From positions 248,001-312,000 of the forward strand of contig NZ_MAEI01000054.1 of the NCBI RefSeq assembly GCF_009933255.1: a DNA stretch of 64,000 nucleotides, given 5' to 3'. This stretch comes from Enterococcus diestrammenae (GTDB lineage: Bacteria; Bacillota; Bacilli; Lactobacillales; Enterococcaceae). The notes beneath the pieces were generated by a model. The model was not told where the DNA came from. It was given only the letters and a program-made list of their open reading frames with translations, and made no database searches. Position numbers and translations under genes: made by a program. This document shows, in pieces, positions 1 to 8,517 of the stretch; positions within the stretch are counted from its first letter, which is position 1; every line of letters starts with the position of its first letter.

Positions 1-1
1 C

Positions 2-613
2 TTTCAGCAGCTTTGTCGTCGCCCAGAAAAATATCCCTTAGTGGCAAAAGATAGCCGTAGTTTGAGCAGTAGCCTCAAGGCGCTGATCCATCTGCTGACC
101 ACCTATCCACCCCAAGCCGGTTGGGATGAGGAGACGGCTTATATTGGAGAATTGTTATTTAATCGCATGTTATTGGAGCTGTGTCATTGTCTAAATAGTG
201 ATGAAAAACCCCAGGGTAGTCAACACTTGAATGCTGCCTTGAAGTACATCCGGGAGCACTTGACGGAAAACTTGCGAGTGCAGCAGATTGCCGAAGCGAT
301 TGGCATCAATAAATCCTACCTACACTTGCTATTTTCCAAGCAGCTAAATATTACCGTCAATGACTATATCAATCGGGAACGCATCAAACTGTCTTGTTAT
401 TTGTTAACCACCAGTGATCTGCCCTTAGTCGAAATCGCCCTCCAATGTGGCTTTAATAGTCGCCAACACTTTGCTGGCACTTTCCGCAAGTTTTTCGACA
501 TGACGCCACGGGATTACCGCAAGCTACATCAAGGGGACAAAACGATGGCTAACTCCGGCGGGCAATATCGTTTGGAACAGGATTGGCATTGGATTCGGAT
601 GGGAAATGGATAA
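2..613 (+). CDS. AraC-family transcriptional regulator, 5' partial
   Basis: The reading frame is open from the left window edge, so the true start and N-terminal sensor domain lie outside; about 203 codons are visible. The last ~100 residues form an AraC/XylS DNA-binding domain: a first helix-turn-helix in the stretch LRVQQIAEAIGINKSYLHLL and a second around LPLVEIALQCGFNSRQHFAG, followed by the family signature FRKFFDMTPRDYRK. Such regulators usually control a neighbouring sugar-uptake or glycosidase gene, but the likely partner is to the left of the window. A hairpin with a T-run follows at 672-719. The family is certain and the regulated target unknown. Confidence 0.9.
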   Translation, partial: FQQLCRRPEKYPLVAKDSRSLSSSLKALIHLLTTYPPQAGWDEETAYIGELLFNRMLLELCHCLNSDEKPQGSQHLNAALKYIREHLTENLRVQQIAEAIGINKSYLHLLFSKQLNITVNDYINRERIKLSCYLLTTSDLPLVEIALQCGFNSRQHFAGTFRKFFDMTPRDYRKLHQGDKTMANSGGQYRLEQDWHWIRMGNG

Positions 614-671
614 TTGTACGGATTTTGCGTTATTTGAATTTGAAGTAGACGTGAAAGAGAATGATAAATAG

Positions 672-719
672 AAACAAGCTGAAATCCTTTTTGTATGAAG
701 GAAGTCAGTTTGTTTTTTT
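672..719 (+). terminator. Rho-independent terminator after AraC gene
   Basis: AAACAAGCTGA pairs with TCAGTTTGTTT (one G-T pair) and is followed by seven T residues. Confidence 0.75.
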
Positions 720-788
720 GTAGTGATATGTAAATGGAAAATTTGATAATCAATTGGTTCTTGGTTTATTAATTTCAAGACGCAATGG

Positions 789-794
789 TATAAT
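789..794 (+). promoter_or_regulatory. -10 box of the lipoprotein gene
   Basis: A consensus TATAAT lies 31 bases upstream of the lipoprotein start. A convincing -35 at the usual spacing is not obvious; the region upstream is T-rich. Confidence 0.5.
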
Positions 795-825
795 TTTTGG
801 TATAGGTAGAAAGCGGGGGAGTAAG

Positions 826-1836
826 ATGAAAAAAATAGATATTGCCATGCTACTTTTGCTATTAGGTGGTCTTTCGGGATGCCGGGAAACAAGTTCACCA
901 GTTGCATTCTCCTCAGAAGAGAGTGCTGTTGCAGGTACCACTACAGAATCAAGTCAAATTTCTGAGACAAGTACTAGTATGACAAGCTCAAAAGAAAATG
1001 CGTCAAGCTCGTCAGTACCTCAAGTAAGTACGACAACTAGTTACACCGTGGAATCTACAACTACAGAAAGCACAGACTCAAGTGTCATAGAAGCGAATGC
1101 TCAAGAACCATTATGGAATAAAGGGAAATCTACGGCATTAGCTAGTTTTATGAGTGTATGGGAAAAATCTATGAATCAACATTATCAAAGCTATCGACCG
1201 GGACAGCCAACAGATTTATATGGCGTGTTATTACCAGATAGCATTTTACCAGCTGGGGATTGGCAGATGGTCGTCGATAACCGGCCAATGAGTGTAGTAT
1301 GGTCAGAAGATGGTCTGAAAGCCGAACCATATCAGTTGCTGTCAGTCAATTCAGATACTGAGTATGCACAACAAACAGGGGCATTTGATAGCCATGTTTA
1401 TTTCTTTATGATTTATGAAGGTCAGCCGAAAGTGTTTATTACCCAGCAAAATCAAGGAAATACTGATAACTATCTTTATTTTACTGAAACAGAAAATGCT
1501 GAATTACGGCAAGGATTTTCAGACATTTTCATGACAGGGACTACGACTCTGATAGACAGTTTGCAAGGGGCTGCGGCTATGACAGAAGGAGATCCTAGTT
1601 TAATAACAGATCTAGATTCAGCTTATGAGTACTTGAAGGACAAAAATGGGAATAATCCCGACTACGTATATTCGGCCATGGATGAAGGAATAGATGGCTA
1701 TGGTCATTATTGGGAACTAAAAGTAGCCAGCCAGAGTGTTCAAGCCGATGGTGGCACCGGGACTTTAGCACGAGTAAAAGTGTATGAGGATGGCGTGCTA
1801 CGAGATGCAGTGAGTGGGGATATGATAAGCGAATAA
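826..1836 (+). CDS. Surface lipoprotein with DUF4767 domain
   Basis: The 336-residue product starts at the ATG behind GGGGGAG. It has a short charged N-terminus, a hydrophobic stretch and the lipobox LSGC, so it should be lipid-anchored to the outer face of the membrane. A Ser/Thr-rich linker of about 70 residues follows. The remainder, from LWNKGKSTALASFMSVWEK on, matches the DUF4767 family of enterococcal and lactobacillar lipoproteins, including the closing segment with GYGHYWELK. The function of that family is unknown. The gene is monocistronic, lying between a terminator at 672-719 and the hairpin at 1993-2042 that it may share with the convergent gene. Codon use is more AT-rich than its neighbours, common for surface proteins. 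Confidence 0.8.
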   Translation: MKKIDIAMLLLLLGGLSGCRETSSPVAFSSEESAVAGTTTESSQISETSTSMTSSKENASSSSVPQVSTTTSYTVESTTTESTDSSVIEANAQEPLWNKGKSTALASFMSVWEKSMNQHYQSYRPGQPTDLYGVLLPDSILPAGDWQMVVDNRPMSVVWSEDGLKAEPYQLLSVNSDTEYAQQTGAFDSHVYFFMIYEGQPKVFITQQNQGNTDNYLYFTETENAELRQGFSDIFMTGTTTLIDSLQGAAAMTEGDPSLITDLDSAYEYLKDKNGNNPDYVYSAMDEGIDGYGHYWELKVASQSVQADGGTGTLARVKVYEDGVLRDAVSGDMISE

Positions 1837-1992
1837 TATAACTATGGATAGTAAAATGAATGCTAATCAAAAAACGTATAGATAGTACGTACAGTTATTG
1901 TGAATAGAAGATTACGCTTAAATCCTATTTGAACTTGTGGTATCGTTCTGAGCTCTATATGAATAAATTTTCTTTTATCATGTTTCTTGTAC

Positions 1993-2042
1993 AAAAAAGT
2001 GCCACACCTCGGTCATCCAACTTACCGAGGGTGGCACTTTTC
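1993..2042 (-). terminator. Strong terminator, probably bidirectional
   Basis: GTGCCACaCCTCGGT and ACCGAGGgTGGCAC form a long stem. On the minus strand it ends in a T-run right behind the serine hydrolase gene; on the plus strand it ends in TTTT and can serve the lipoprotein gene. Confidence 0.9.
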
Positions 2043-4706
2043 TCATTTCATAATCTCATACACGTCTTTGGAAATCTTAGAAATCGTTTCATACCCAATT
2101 TGATTGGTCATCACCGAAATCACATAAGGTTCTTTCGTATAAACAATCCCGCAGTCGTGGGCGTAGCCGTAGAGGTCGCCAATTTTGTGGGCGACTCGGA
2201 CGGGCAAGTATTTCGGTAGGCGCTGGCTGTCGTAGGTGGTGTGGGAGAGATAGTTTAGCACTTGGCCGCCGTTGTGATACATCTCTTTTAGTAAGAGGGT
2301 GTTTTCTTTGGCGGTGACATAGCGGAAGCGATCCCACTTGCGCCCTAAGATACGACTGATTTCATTTTTCATCTTTTGATCATATTTGTTGGCAGCGTAA
2401 TAGCCAAGGAAGTTTGTGCCTTGATTATCGGAGTATTGGCAAGTCCATTTCATGATGGTGTCGAGACTGTATTTATTGCCGTATGCTTTGCCTTGCAGGA
2501 TCCCCGCGCCTCCACGCATATAGGAGAGGCTCATGGTATTGATTTTGTCCGTGTAGGTATATTTTTTATTGGGATCAAGTTTTTTCTCATTGATCAGTTT
2601 TTGCGTGTAATACAAGACAGGCAGCTTACCGGTGCTGGCGGCCATGAAGGTTTTACTGCCGTTGACTTGGGCGGTTTGGCCGTCTGTCAGGCTCATGACG
2701 TGGATGCCGATATTGGCATTTTTGTATTTCTTATTTAGCAAGGCTTGGACTTCTTTCAGCTTAGCGGCTGAAGAGGTGGCTTTTTTGGTGGCTGAGGCGT
2801 TGATATAGCCGTACCATTTGCCGTTGCTGTCGTGTAACGAAAGGTAGCGGGAGCCGTTGTAATGTTGGTAGTAGCCTTTGACGGTGAAGAGTTTGCTCCG
2901 GTATTGGGTACTGCTGGCTTTTTTCTGCCAACTGAAGTTTTGCCAAAGGGGTTGGTTTTGCTTGGTTAAAATTACTTGTTGCCCGCTTTTTTGCCAGATG
3001 CCTTGTTTGCCTTTAGCGACTTTGGCAGCGCCGGCATTGAGGTAACCTTGCCATTTGCCGTTTTTATCGTGAAGGCTGTAATAGGTGGCACCGTTGTAGT
3101 GGCGATACAAGCCTTTGACGAGGTAGGTTTTGCCTTTGAGCTTGCTGGCGGATTGCTTGACCGACCAGTTGAAATTGCTCCAGAGATTGTAGCCTTTGCT
3201 GGTGACGGTGACGTATTTGTTGTAGGCTTGCCAGCTACCTTGAGGCCCGTTTTTTAAATTGACGGCGGTGGCATTGATGTAGCCAATCCAGACGCCTTTG
3301 TTGTCGTAAAGGCTGAGGTAAGTGGCACCGCTATAATGGCGATAGCGGCCCCGTGCCCGATAGGTTTTGCCGAGAACGGATTTCGAGGTGCGTTTTTGGG
3401 TCCAGTTGAAACTGCTCCAGATGCTGTAGTTGCCACTTTTGATGGTAGCATAGCGGCCGTCTGTCAGGTAATTTCCTTGGGCGCCCTTGCTGTAACTGAC
3501 GGCTGTTTCTAAGGCATAGCCTACCCAGACTTCTTGCGTGTTGCGCTTTTCGTAGAGACTGAGATATTTTTTGCCATTGGCGTGGTAATAAGCACCTTTG
3601 GCTAGGAGGGTGCGGTTTAAGTAGCTCTGGTTGCTTTTGGTTTTAAAGGTGAAGCCAGTGTAAAGGGTGCTTTTGCTATTTTTTAGGTGTAAGTAACGGC
3701 GCATCTCGCGGAATGTTCCTTGAGCGCTGGTGAGTTTAGCAGCCTTTTTTGGAAGCCAGCCCAATATTTTGTGGCTATTTGCTACTTGATAATAGTCAGT
3801 GCCATCATAATGACGAGCCTGCGCTTTGATGGTTAAGGTAGCGTTGAGGTAAGATTTTGCTGGTAGGAATTTACTACCATCTGCTTGTTGCAAAATATGG
3901 GCGCTACTGTTGGTAATCACCAAATAACCTGTTTGAGCAGTGGCGGTACCAAATGCATCAGGGGCTAGCTTGCCACAAGTTTCCCAACCATAAAGCAGTT
4001 GACCTTTGGCAGTCCTAAGTTCTAGGAGTGGCTGGGCTTGATCGGGTAGCTGGGTACTACGCAGAATCTTCAAGGTGGTACCAGCGCTGATACCCGTGGC
4101 GACTTGTGTCATTGCGACATCTTGCCAGAGTTGGTCGGCTTGGGTGACAGTGAGGTAGTCCTGACGTTCATTCCAAGTCAGCTGTGGCGCTGTCGTAGCG
4201 GGCGAATCGCTAGTACTGCTAGGGGTTAGCGTAGTAGGAGTCGCTGAGGCGTCTACTGAATCAGTCGTGTCAGCTGCTGATGGCTCCGTGCCAGTAGTGG
4301 ACGCGCCGGTATTGCTGGTATCGCCGGTATCACTAGCATCGGTGGCCGTTGTGGAATCCGCGCTTGTATCAGATGGCTCAGCCGCTGTTGTAGGTGGCGT
4401 ATCTTTGGCGTCCGCTTCGGAGCTTGGCGTCGTGGCGCTTGTAGAATCTGAGGAACTGGAGCTACTTTCTGAGGCGGGTGGGTTTTCTTTGGTGGCAGTT
4501 GTTGTTTGTGTGTCCTCTGGCGCCAAGTCACTGTCCTCACTGATGTCTGCCGTAGTTGCTGAAGAGGTGGCTAAGGGATTAGCTGCCAAAGGAGAAGCGA
4601 CTACGGTTTCTGCCGTGCTTGTGTTTGTTGTCGCAGCCACCGTGACCAACGGGGTGCTAGACATGGTAAGCAACAAGCCTACCGAAAAAAGAACCAACTT
4701 TTTCAT
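2043..4706 (-). CDS. Secreted GW-repeat serine hydrolase (beta-lactamase-like fold)
   Basis: 887 residues. A Sec signal peptide ends near residue 25 (TVAATTNTS), then comes a low-complexity Ser/Thr/Ala/Asp region to about residue 175. Residues ~175-630 carry about six GW/SH3-like modules, each closing in a motif such as VWVGY, VWIGYI, KWQGYL or KWYGYI and sharing RHYNGATYLSLHD-type cores; these typically bind teichoic acid. Residues ~640-887 form a penicilloyl-hydrolase fold with the motifs STGK (Ser near residue 691), YSDN and HKIGD, corresponding to SxxK, SDN and KTG. This looks like a wall-associated DD-peptidase or beta-lactamase-related enzyme; antibiotic hydrolysis is not implied. The start follows AGGAGG, and TATAAT lies upstream at 4755-4760. 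No LPxTG anchor is present. Confidence 0.85.
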   Translation of the reverse strand: MKKLVLFSVGLLLTMSSTPLVTVAATTNTSTAETVVASPLAANPLATSSATTADISEDSDLAPEDTQTTTATKENPPASESSSSSSDSTSATTPSSEADAKDTPPTTAAEPSDTSADSTTATDASDTGDTSNTGASTTGTEPSAADTTDSVDASATPTTLTPSSTSDSPATTAPQLTWNERQDYLTVTQADQLWQDVAMTQVATGISAGTTLKILRSTQLPDQAQPLLELRTAKGQLLYGWETCGKLAPDAFGTATAQTGYLVITNSSAHILQQADGSKFLPAKSYLNATLTIKAQARHYDGTDYYQVANSHKILGWLPKKAAKLTSAQGTFREMRRYLHLKNSKSTLYTGFTFKTKSNQSYLNRTLLAKGAYYHANGKKYLSLYEKRNTQEVWVGYALETAVSYSKGAQGNYLTDGRYATIKSGNYSIWSSFNWTQKRTSKSVLGKTYRARGRYRHYSGATYLSLYDNKGVWIGYINATAVNLKNGPQGSWQAYNKYVTVTSKGYNLWSNFNWSVKQSASKLKGKTYLVKGLYRHYNGATYYSLHDKNGKWQGYLNAGAAKVAKGKQGIWQKSGQQVILTKQNQPLWQNFSWQKKASSTQYRSKLFTVKGYYQHYNGSRYLSLHDSNGKWYGYINASATKKATSSAAKLKEVQALLNKKYKNANIGIHVMSLTDGQTAQVNGSKTFMAASTGKLPVLYYTQKLINEKKLDPNKKYTYTDKINTMSLSYMRGGAGILQGKAYGNKYSLDTIMKWTCQYSDNQGTNFLGYYAANKYDQKMKNEISRILGRKWDRFRYVTAKENTLLLKEMYHNGGQVLNYLSHTTYDSQRLPKYLPVRVAHKIGDLYGYAHDCGIVYTKEPYVISVMTNQIGYETISKISKDVYEIMK

Positions 4707-4754
4707 ATTTTCCTCCTAGGTCGAAACTGAATCGACAAATTAGTGTTTACTTTT

Positions 4755-4760
4755 ATTATA
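4755..4760 (-). promoter_or_regulatory. -10 box of the GW serine hydrolase gene
   Basis: TATAAT on the minus strand, about 50 bases upstream of the start codon. No clear -35 consensus was found at 16-18 bases. Confidence 0.5.
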
Positions 4761-4917
4761 ACAAAGAATATGAGAAAACACGGTATGAGAACTGTCAGAT
4801 AAGCCTTCTTTCCTGTAATGAGAAAAAGTGTAGTAACCGGTACACATCGAAAAATGCTTTAGAATCGGAATACGGTCAATTCTCGTGAAAAAAATTAGCA
4901 TTTTTATCGTTTTTCTA

Positions 4918-4946
4918 TTGACACATCGTCTGTAAGCGTTTACTAT
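4918..4946 (+). promoter_or_regulatory. Promoter of the LacI gene with embedded operator/cre
   Basis: TTGACA (4918-4923), a 17-base spacer and TACTAT (4941-4946). The palindrome TGTAAGCGTTTACT at 4931-4944 sits between and over these boxes and matches both the CcpA cre consensus and a generic LacI-family operator with central CG. Its position predicts repression by CcpA, by the LacI protein itself, or by both. Related sites occur at 9118-9131 and 9248-9262. Confidence 0.75.
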
Positions 4947-5027
4947 ATAGTTAGTTAATCGGTTTCTAAAACGAACGCTTATTATTCTTGCGCTTCGTCA
5001 TTCGTTGCCGAGAGAAGGAGTGCCCTG

Positions 5028-6008
5028 ATGAATAATATTACGATTCAAGATGTGGCAATGGCGGCAGGGGTTTCCAAGACGACGGTTTCGCGCTTTTTAA
5101 ATGGAAAGTACCAGTACATGTCAGAAGAGACGCGTAATAAAATTGAGCAAGTAATCGCTGAGCTTGAGTATGTACCAAGCAAGCAGGCTCGTTCCCTAAA
5201 GTCTAAGCAAGGGTATTTGATTGGCTTGATCGTAGCCGATATCGGAAATGTCTATACCATGTATTTGATCAAAGCCGTGCAAGATGCCCTGTCCGATACC
5301 AAGTACCAGCTAGTGGTGATGAGCACGGATAACTCCTTAGAAAAAGAGACCCATGCTTTGAAGGAATTGGCTGGTCAGGATATCGCCGGATTGATTTTGC
5401 AACCGGTGGGACGAGCGGATTCTCCTTATGAGATTTTGACCACGTTGCAAGTGCCGGTAGTCTTGATTGACCGTTATTTAGAAACGGTTCCTTTGCCAAG
5501 TGTGGTGACGGATAACTTTACCGTGACGCGTCGGCTAGGACAGCAAATCGCGGCAGCAGGCTATGATAAGCTAGTGCATGTCACCCATCCTTTATGTGGA
5601 CAAACCGTGCGGCAACACCGCTACGATGCCATGATGCTGACGGCCTTTGAAGCCAAGATGGAGCTGAAGTTGATCGAATCACCGATTGGGCGCGGCATCA
5701 CACCAGAGGAAATTCGCCAAGAAATCAACGGCCGGACGATGTTTTTTGGCGCCAACGGGAATGTTTTACAGGAGTTGGTAACTGCCTGCAAAAAAGGTGA
5801 GATTCGCTATCCAGAAGAAATCGGACTCACTGGATTTGATGATTGGTTTTGGGCCGACTTATTGACCCCCACGGTGACTAGCATTCACCAACAACCTGCT
5901 GAGATTGGCCGTCAATCGCTAGAGTATTTACTAGCAGCCATCAATGGCGAGGCCTTTGCAGGACGGCTGGAGATTGCGGCATCGATTTTTCAAGGCAAGT
6001 CAATTTAA
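5028..6008 (+). CDS. LacI-family transcriptional regulator (KdgR-like)
   Basis: 326 residues starting behind GAAGGAG. The N-terminus is a canonical LacI headpiece (TIQDVAMAAGVSKTTVSRFL) with a hinge helix near PSKQARSLKS, followed by a periplasmic-binding-protein-like effector domain. The C-terminal signature GLTGFDDWFWADLLTPTVTS resembles the KdgR branch, whose members sense 2-keto-3-deoxygluconate-type compounds, but effector specificity cannot be read from sequence. It precedes a co-directional catabolic gene set, so it is most likely its local repressor. An operator-like palindrome overlaps its own promoter (autoregulation). The 128 bases to the next gene contain a long inverted repeat. 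Confidence 0.88.
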   Translation: MNNITIQDVAMAAGVSKTTVSRFLNGKYQYMSEETRNKIEQVIAELEYVPSKQARSLKSKQGYLIGLIVADIGNVYTMYLIKAVQDALSDTKYQLVVMSTDNSLEKETHALKELAGQDIAGLILQPVGRADSPYEILTTLQVPVVLIDRYLETVPLPSVVTDNFTVTRRLGQQIAAAGYDKLVHVTHPLCGQTVRQHRYDAMMLTAFEAKMELKLIESPIGRGITPEEIRQEINGRTMFFGANGNVLQELVTACKKGEIRYPEEIGLTGFDDWFWADLLTPTVTSIHQQPAEIGRQSLEYLLAAINGEAFAGRLEIAASIFQGKSI

Positions 6009-6038
6009 GCCCAGAATTCATTTGTAATTGGTGGACTA

Positions 6039-6098
6039 AGTCGTAAAGGATACCGATTGGACTTGGAAGTGTGAACTAGTCCAATGGTATCCGACTTA
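6039..6098. repeat. Long imperfect inverted repeat in operon leader
   Basis: The left arm AAGTCG-taaa-GGATACCGATTGGACT pairs with the right arm AGTCCAATGGTATCCGACTT around an 11-base loop. No T-run follows on the plus strand, so it is not a standard terminator. It could be an RNA hairpin setting expression of downstream genes relative to lacI, or a processing site. Confidence 0.65.
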
Positions 6099-6136
6099 AA
6101 AAGCAATAGAGAGATACGAAAAGGAGTCGAAATGAC

Positions 6137-6871
6137 ATGCAGCCTATTTTAATTAACACCATCGTCATGCTAGGAGAGCCGGCTTTCGATCAGCGACGTT
6201 TTGTGCAAGAACTGGCGCAGGCTTCTGTGACAATCGATGGGGTGGAATTGCGACAAGAGCTTCTGCCAGTTGAGGCAGAAGAACGGCAAGCCTTTTTTTT
6301 GGAACTTTTAGAAACCGGTACACATAAACAGTGGCAGTATTTCTATTCGGTTCCGCAAAGCCTTTTTACGGCGACGGGCTTGAATCCATTGTTGGAAGAA
6401 TGGCTACAAGAAGCAGCCGCTTTTCATGCGAAAAATGTCAAAGTGAATATTGGTGATTTGGCGGGAATCCCGCTGGCCAATAAAGAGCAGTTATTGGCGC
6501 TGTTGCAACGTTACCAAGTCAACTTGACCATCGAAAATGATCAAACCGAAGCCAATGGTCGCTACAAACCAGTAGCTGAGGCCTTGGCAGCAGTCAAAGC
6601 AGCGGAGTTACCTTTGGGTTATACCTTTGATGTGGGCAATTGGTTGGTGATGAAAGAAGATTTAGCACAGGCTTATGAAACCTTGGCCCCTCAGACGACG
6701 GTGTTGCATTTGAAAAATATCGATGATGCTGGGCAAACGACCTTGTTGGATGACGGCAGTGTGCAGTGGCAGTCGTATTTATTACCCGAGATTCCGGTGG
6801 TGTTGGAGTACCCGATGGCTTTTACAGAGATTGCAGCGGAAGTGGCAAAACTCCGGCAAGCCCTGCAATAA
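6137..6871 (+). CDS. Sugar phosphate isomerase/epimerase (AP-endonuclease-2 TIM barrel)
   Basis: 244 residues. The protein looks like a xylose-isomerase-like TIM barrel: the opening segment VTIDGVELRQELLP, KNVKVNIGDL in the middle, IENDQTE as a metal-ligand strand, and GYTFDVGNW and VLHLKNID further on, where Glu, Asp and His ligands of a divalent metal are usual. Members interconvert keto-sugars or their phosphates (for example UlaE and IolE/IolI relatives). The chosen ATG is ten bases behind AAGGAG; another ATG five bases earlier is out of frame. It is the first enzyme gene of the putative operon, with the PfkB kinase 59 bases downstream. The substrate is unknown. Confidence 0.75.
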   Translation: MQPILINTIVMLGEPAFDQRRFVQELAQASVTIDGVELRQELLPVEAEERQAFFLELLETGTHKQWQYFYSVPQSLFTATGLNPLLEEWLQEAAAFHAKNVKVNIGDLAGIPLANKEQLLALLQRYQVNLTIENDQTEANGRYKPVAEALAAVKAAELPLGYTFDVGNWLVMKEDLAQAYETLAPQTTVLHLKNIDDAGQTTLLDDGSVQWQSYLLPEIPVVLEYPMAFTEIAAEVAKLRQALQ

Positions 6872-6930
6872 AAGCAGGCAAGAATCTTTCCCAAAAGAGA
6901 GTGAAAACAAAGAAAGCGAGGCAGCAAAGT

Positions 6931-7896
6931 ATGGCAAAAGTAGTGACGATTGGGGAACCGATGATTATGTTTGTGGCCCAGACAGAAGGCCCTTTGAAAG
7001 ACGTAGCAGCCTATGATCGGTTTATCGCCGGGGCGGAAATCAATGTGTCTATCGGAGTGAAACGCTTGGGACATGATATGACGTATATCACGCAAGTAGG
7101 CAATGATCCCTTTGGCGCGTACATCAAAGAGTTTATCGCGGCAGAAAAAATCAACACGGATCAAGTTTTTACAAGCGAGTCCTTTCCCACAGGCTTCCAA
7201 TTAAAAGCCAAAGATCAAGAAAACGATCCGGAAGTGGTGTACTTCCGCAAAGGTTCAGCGGCTTCCCATTTAGGGGATGCACCGACGCCGACGATTGATT
7301 TTAGTGAGGTGGATTTGTTACATGTGACGGGGATTTTCATGGCGCTTAATGAAAATACCTATGCTTATGTGAAACAGTTGATTGCCGATGCCAAACAAGC
7401 CGGTGCCCTCGTTACCTTTGATCCCAACTTGCGACCGACGCTTTGGCCGGATGAAGCAACCATGGTGGCTCGCATCAATGAAATGGCGGCTTTGGCGGAT
7501 TATGTGTTGCCTGGTCTTTCAGAAGGACAACGTTTGACCGGGAAGGAAACCAAAGAAGAAATTGCCGATTTTTACTTGGGGCAAGGGTCGCAAGGGGTCA
7601 TCATCAAGTTGGGCCCAGCTGGCGCTTATGTCAAAGTGAAAACGGCAGCGGGTTTGGTGGAAGAAGTCATTCCTGGCTTTAAATTAAAAGAAGTTGTGGA
7701 TACCGTCGGGGCTGGCGATGGCTTTGCAGTAGGGGTCATCACTGGATTGTTGGAAGGCTTAGAATGGCCTGCAATCCTAAAACGGGCCAATGCCATTGGC
7801 GCGATCCAAGTCAGTCATATTTCTGACAATGAGAACTTGCCGACGCCTCAGCGTTTGGCAGAGTTTATCGCAGCTTATGAAGGGAGTGGGGAGTAG
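6931..7896 (+). CDS. PfkB-family carbohydrate kinase (2-keto-3-deoxygluconate kinase-like)
   Basis: 321 residues. The ribokinase/PfkB fold is marked by GEPMIMF at the N-terminus, GAEINVSIGVKRLG, VTFDPNLRPTLW, and the C-terminal signature VVDTVGAGDGFAVG, which includes the catalytic Asp and the anion hole. Sequence style (GDAPTPTIDF, SEGQRLTGKETKEEIADFYL) is close to KDG kinases of Firmicutes. It would phosphorylate the imported sugar or sugar acid with ATP in the cytosol. The start is ATGGCAAAAG, because residues upstream do not belong to the fold. The next gene begins at the base after its stop codon, so the two are translationally linked. The substrate is not assigned. Confidence 0.85.
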   Translation: MAKVVTIGEPMIMFVAQTEGPLKDVAAYDRFIAGAEINVSIGVKRLGHDMTYITQVGNDPFGAYIKEFIAAEKINTDQVFTSESFPTGFQLKAKDQENDPEVVYFRKGSAASHLGDAPTPTIDFSEVDLLHVTGIFMALNENTYAYVKQLIADAKQAGALVTFDPNLRPTLWPDEATMVARINEMAALADYVLPGLSEGQRLTGKETKEEIADFYLGQGSQGVIIKLGPAGAYVKVKTAAGLVEEVIPGFKLKEVVDTVGAGDGFAVGVITGLLEGLEWPAILKRANAIGAIQVSHISDNENLPTPQRLAEFIAAYEGSGE

Positions 7897-8517
7897 ATGA
7901 AAATCCAAGCGGCCATCGATCGGGTACCCTTGGAAAAAGCGGTGACGTTAATTGAAGAACTTGCTGCAGCTGACATTATCGAGTTGGGGACGTCATTGTC
8001 GAAGGATTTTGGTTTGGCATGTTTAGTCCAGACTAGAGGGATTCCGCGGGTAGGTCAATTGTTGGTGGATATCAAAACCATCGATGAAGGGGAGTATGAG
8101 TTTCGTCGCTATTTTGAAGCGGGAGCGGATATCCTCACGGTGATGGGAGCCGGCGCCAAAGCAACTTTGGATGTCTGCTATCAAGTGGCAGAAGAATTTG
8201 GCAAAGAGATGCTGATTGATTTATTGGAATGTAGCGAAGAACGGATTGCCACGATTGCCGGTGCTTATCCCAACGCCATCTACGGGATGCACTTTGCCAA
8301 AGATGCTGGACGGGTAGCCGATGTGGCAGGGCAAGTAGCCGCATTTCGGCAACAGTTTCCGGAAATTCAGCGAGTCGCCTTGGCTGGTGGGTTACAACTC
8401 GCCGATATCCCTGCTTTGAAAGCAGCAGGTTTGGAAATCGCCATCGTGGGCTCAGGAATCACCGGAGCTGAAGACCCCGCTCAAGCCTTGCAAAACTTTA
8501 TGGAGGAAGCACAATGA
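7897..8517 (+). CDS. 3-hexulose-6-phosphate synthase-like protein (OMPDC superfamily)
   Basis: 206 residues, a compact TIM barrel of the orotidine-phosphate-decarboxylase superfamily. The family motif DxKxxD is intact as DIKTID (D58, K60, D63), preceded by IIELGTSL with Glu29 and followed by AGADILTVMGAG. These features fit 3-hexulose-6-phosphate synthase (ribulose-5-P plus formaldehyde) and also 3-keto-L-gulonate-6-phosphate decarboxylase (UlaD); the two cannot be separated securely by eye. The following SIS-domain gene, overlapping by four bases, is the usual partner of the synthase and favours that reading. There is no formaldehyde-generating enzyme in the cluster, so the in vivo direction or substrate may differ from the textbook ribulose-monophosphate pathway. 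Confidence 0.78.
   Translation: MKIQAAIDRVPLEKAVTLIEELAAADIIELGTSLSKDFGLACLVQTRGIPRVGQLLVDIKTIDEGEYEFRRYFEAGADILTVMGAGAKATLDVCYQVAEEFGKEMLIDLLECSEERIATIAGAYPNAIYGMHFAKDAGRVADVAGQVAAFRQQFPEIQRVALAGGLQLADIPALKAAGLEIAIVGSGITGAEDPAQALQNFMEEAQ

Noticed and set aside
4253..4719. Long open frames opposite and beside the Ser/Thr-rich part of the GW hydrolase gene.
   Set aside because: They mirror the low-complexity repeat of the real gene, and have no ribosome sites or recognisable domains.
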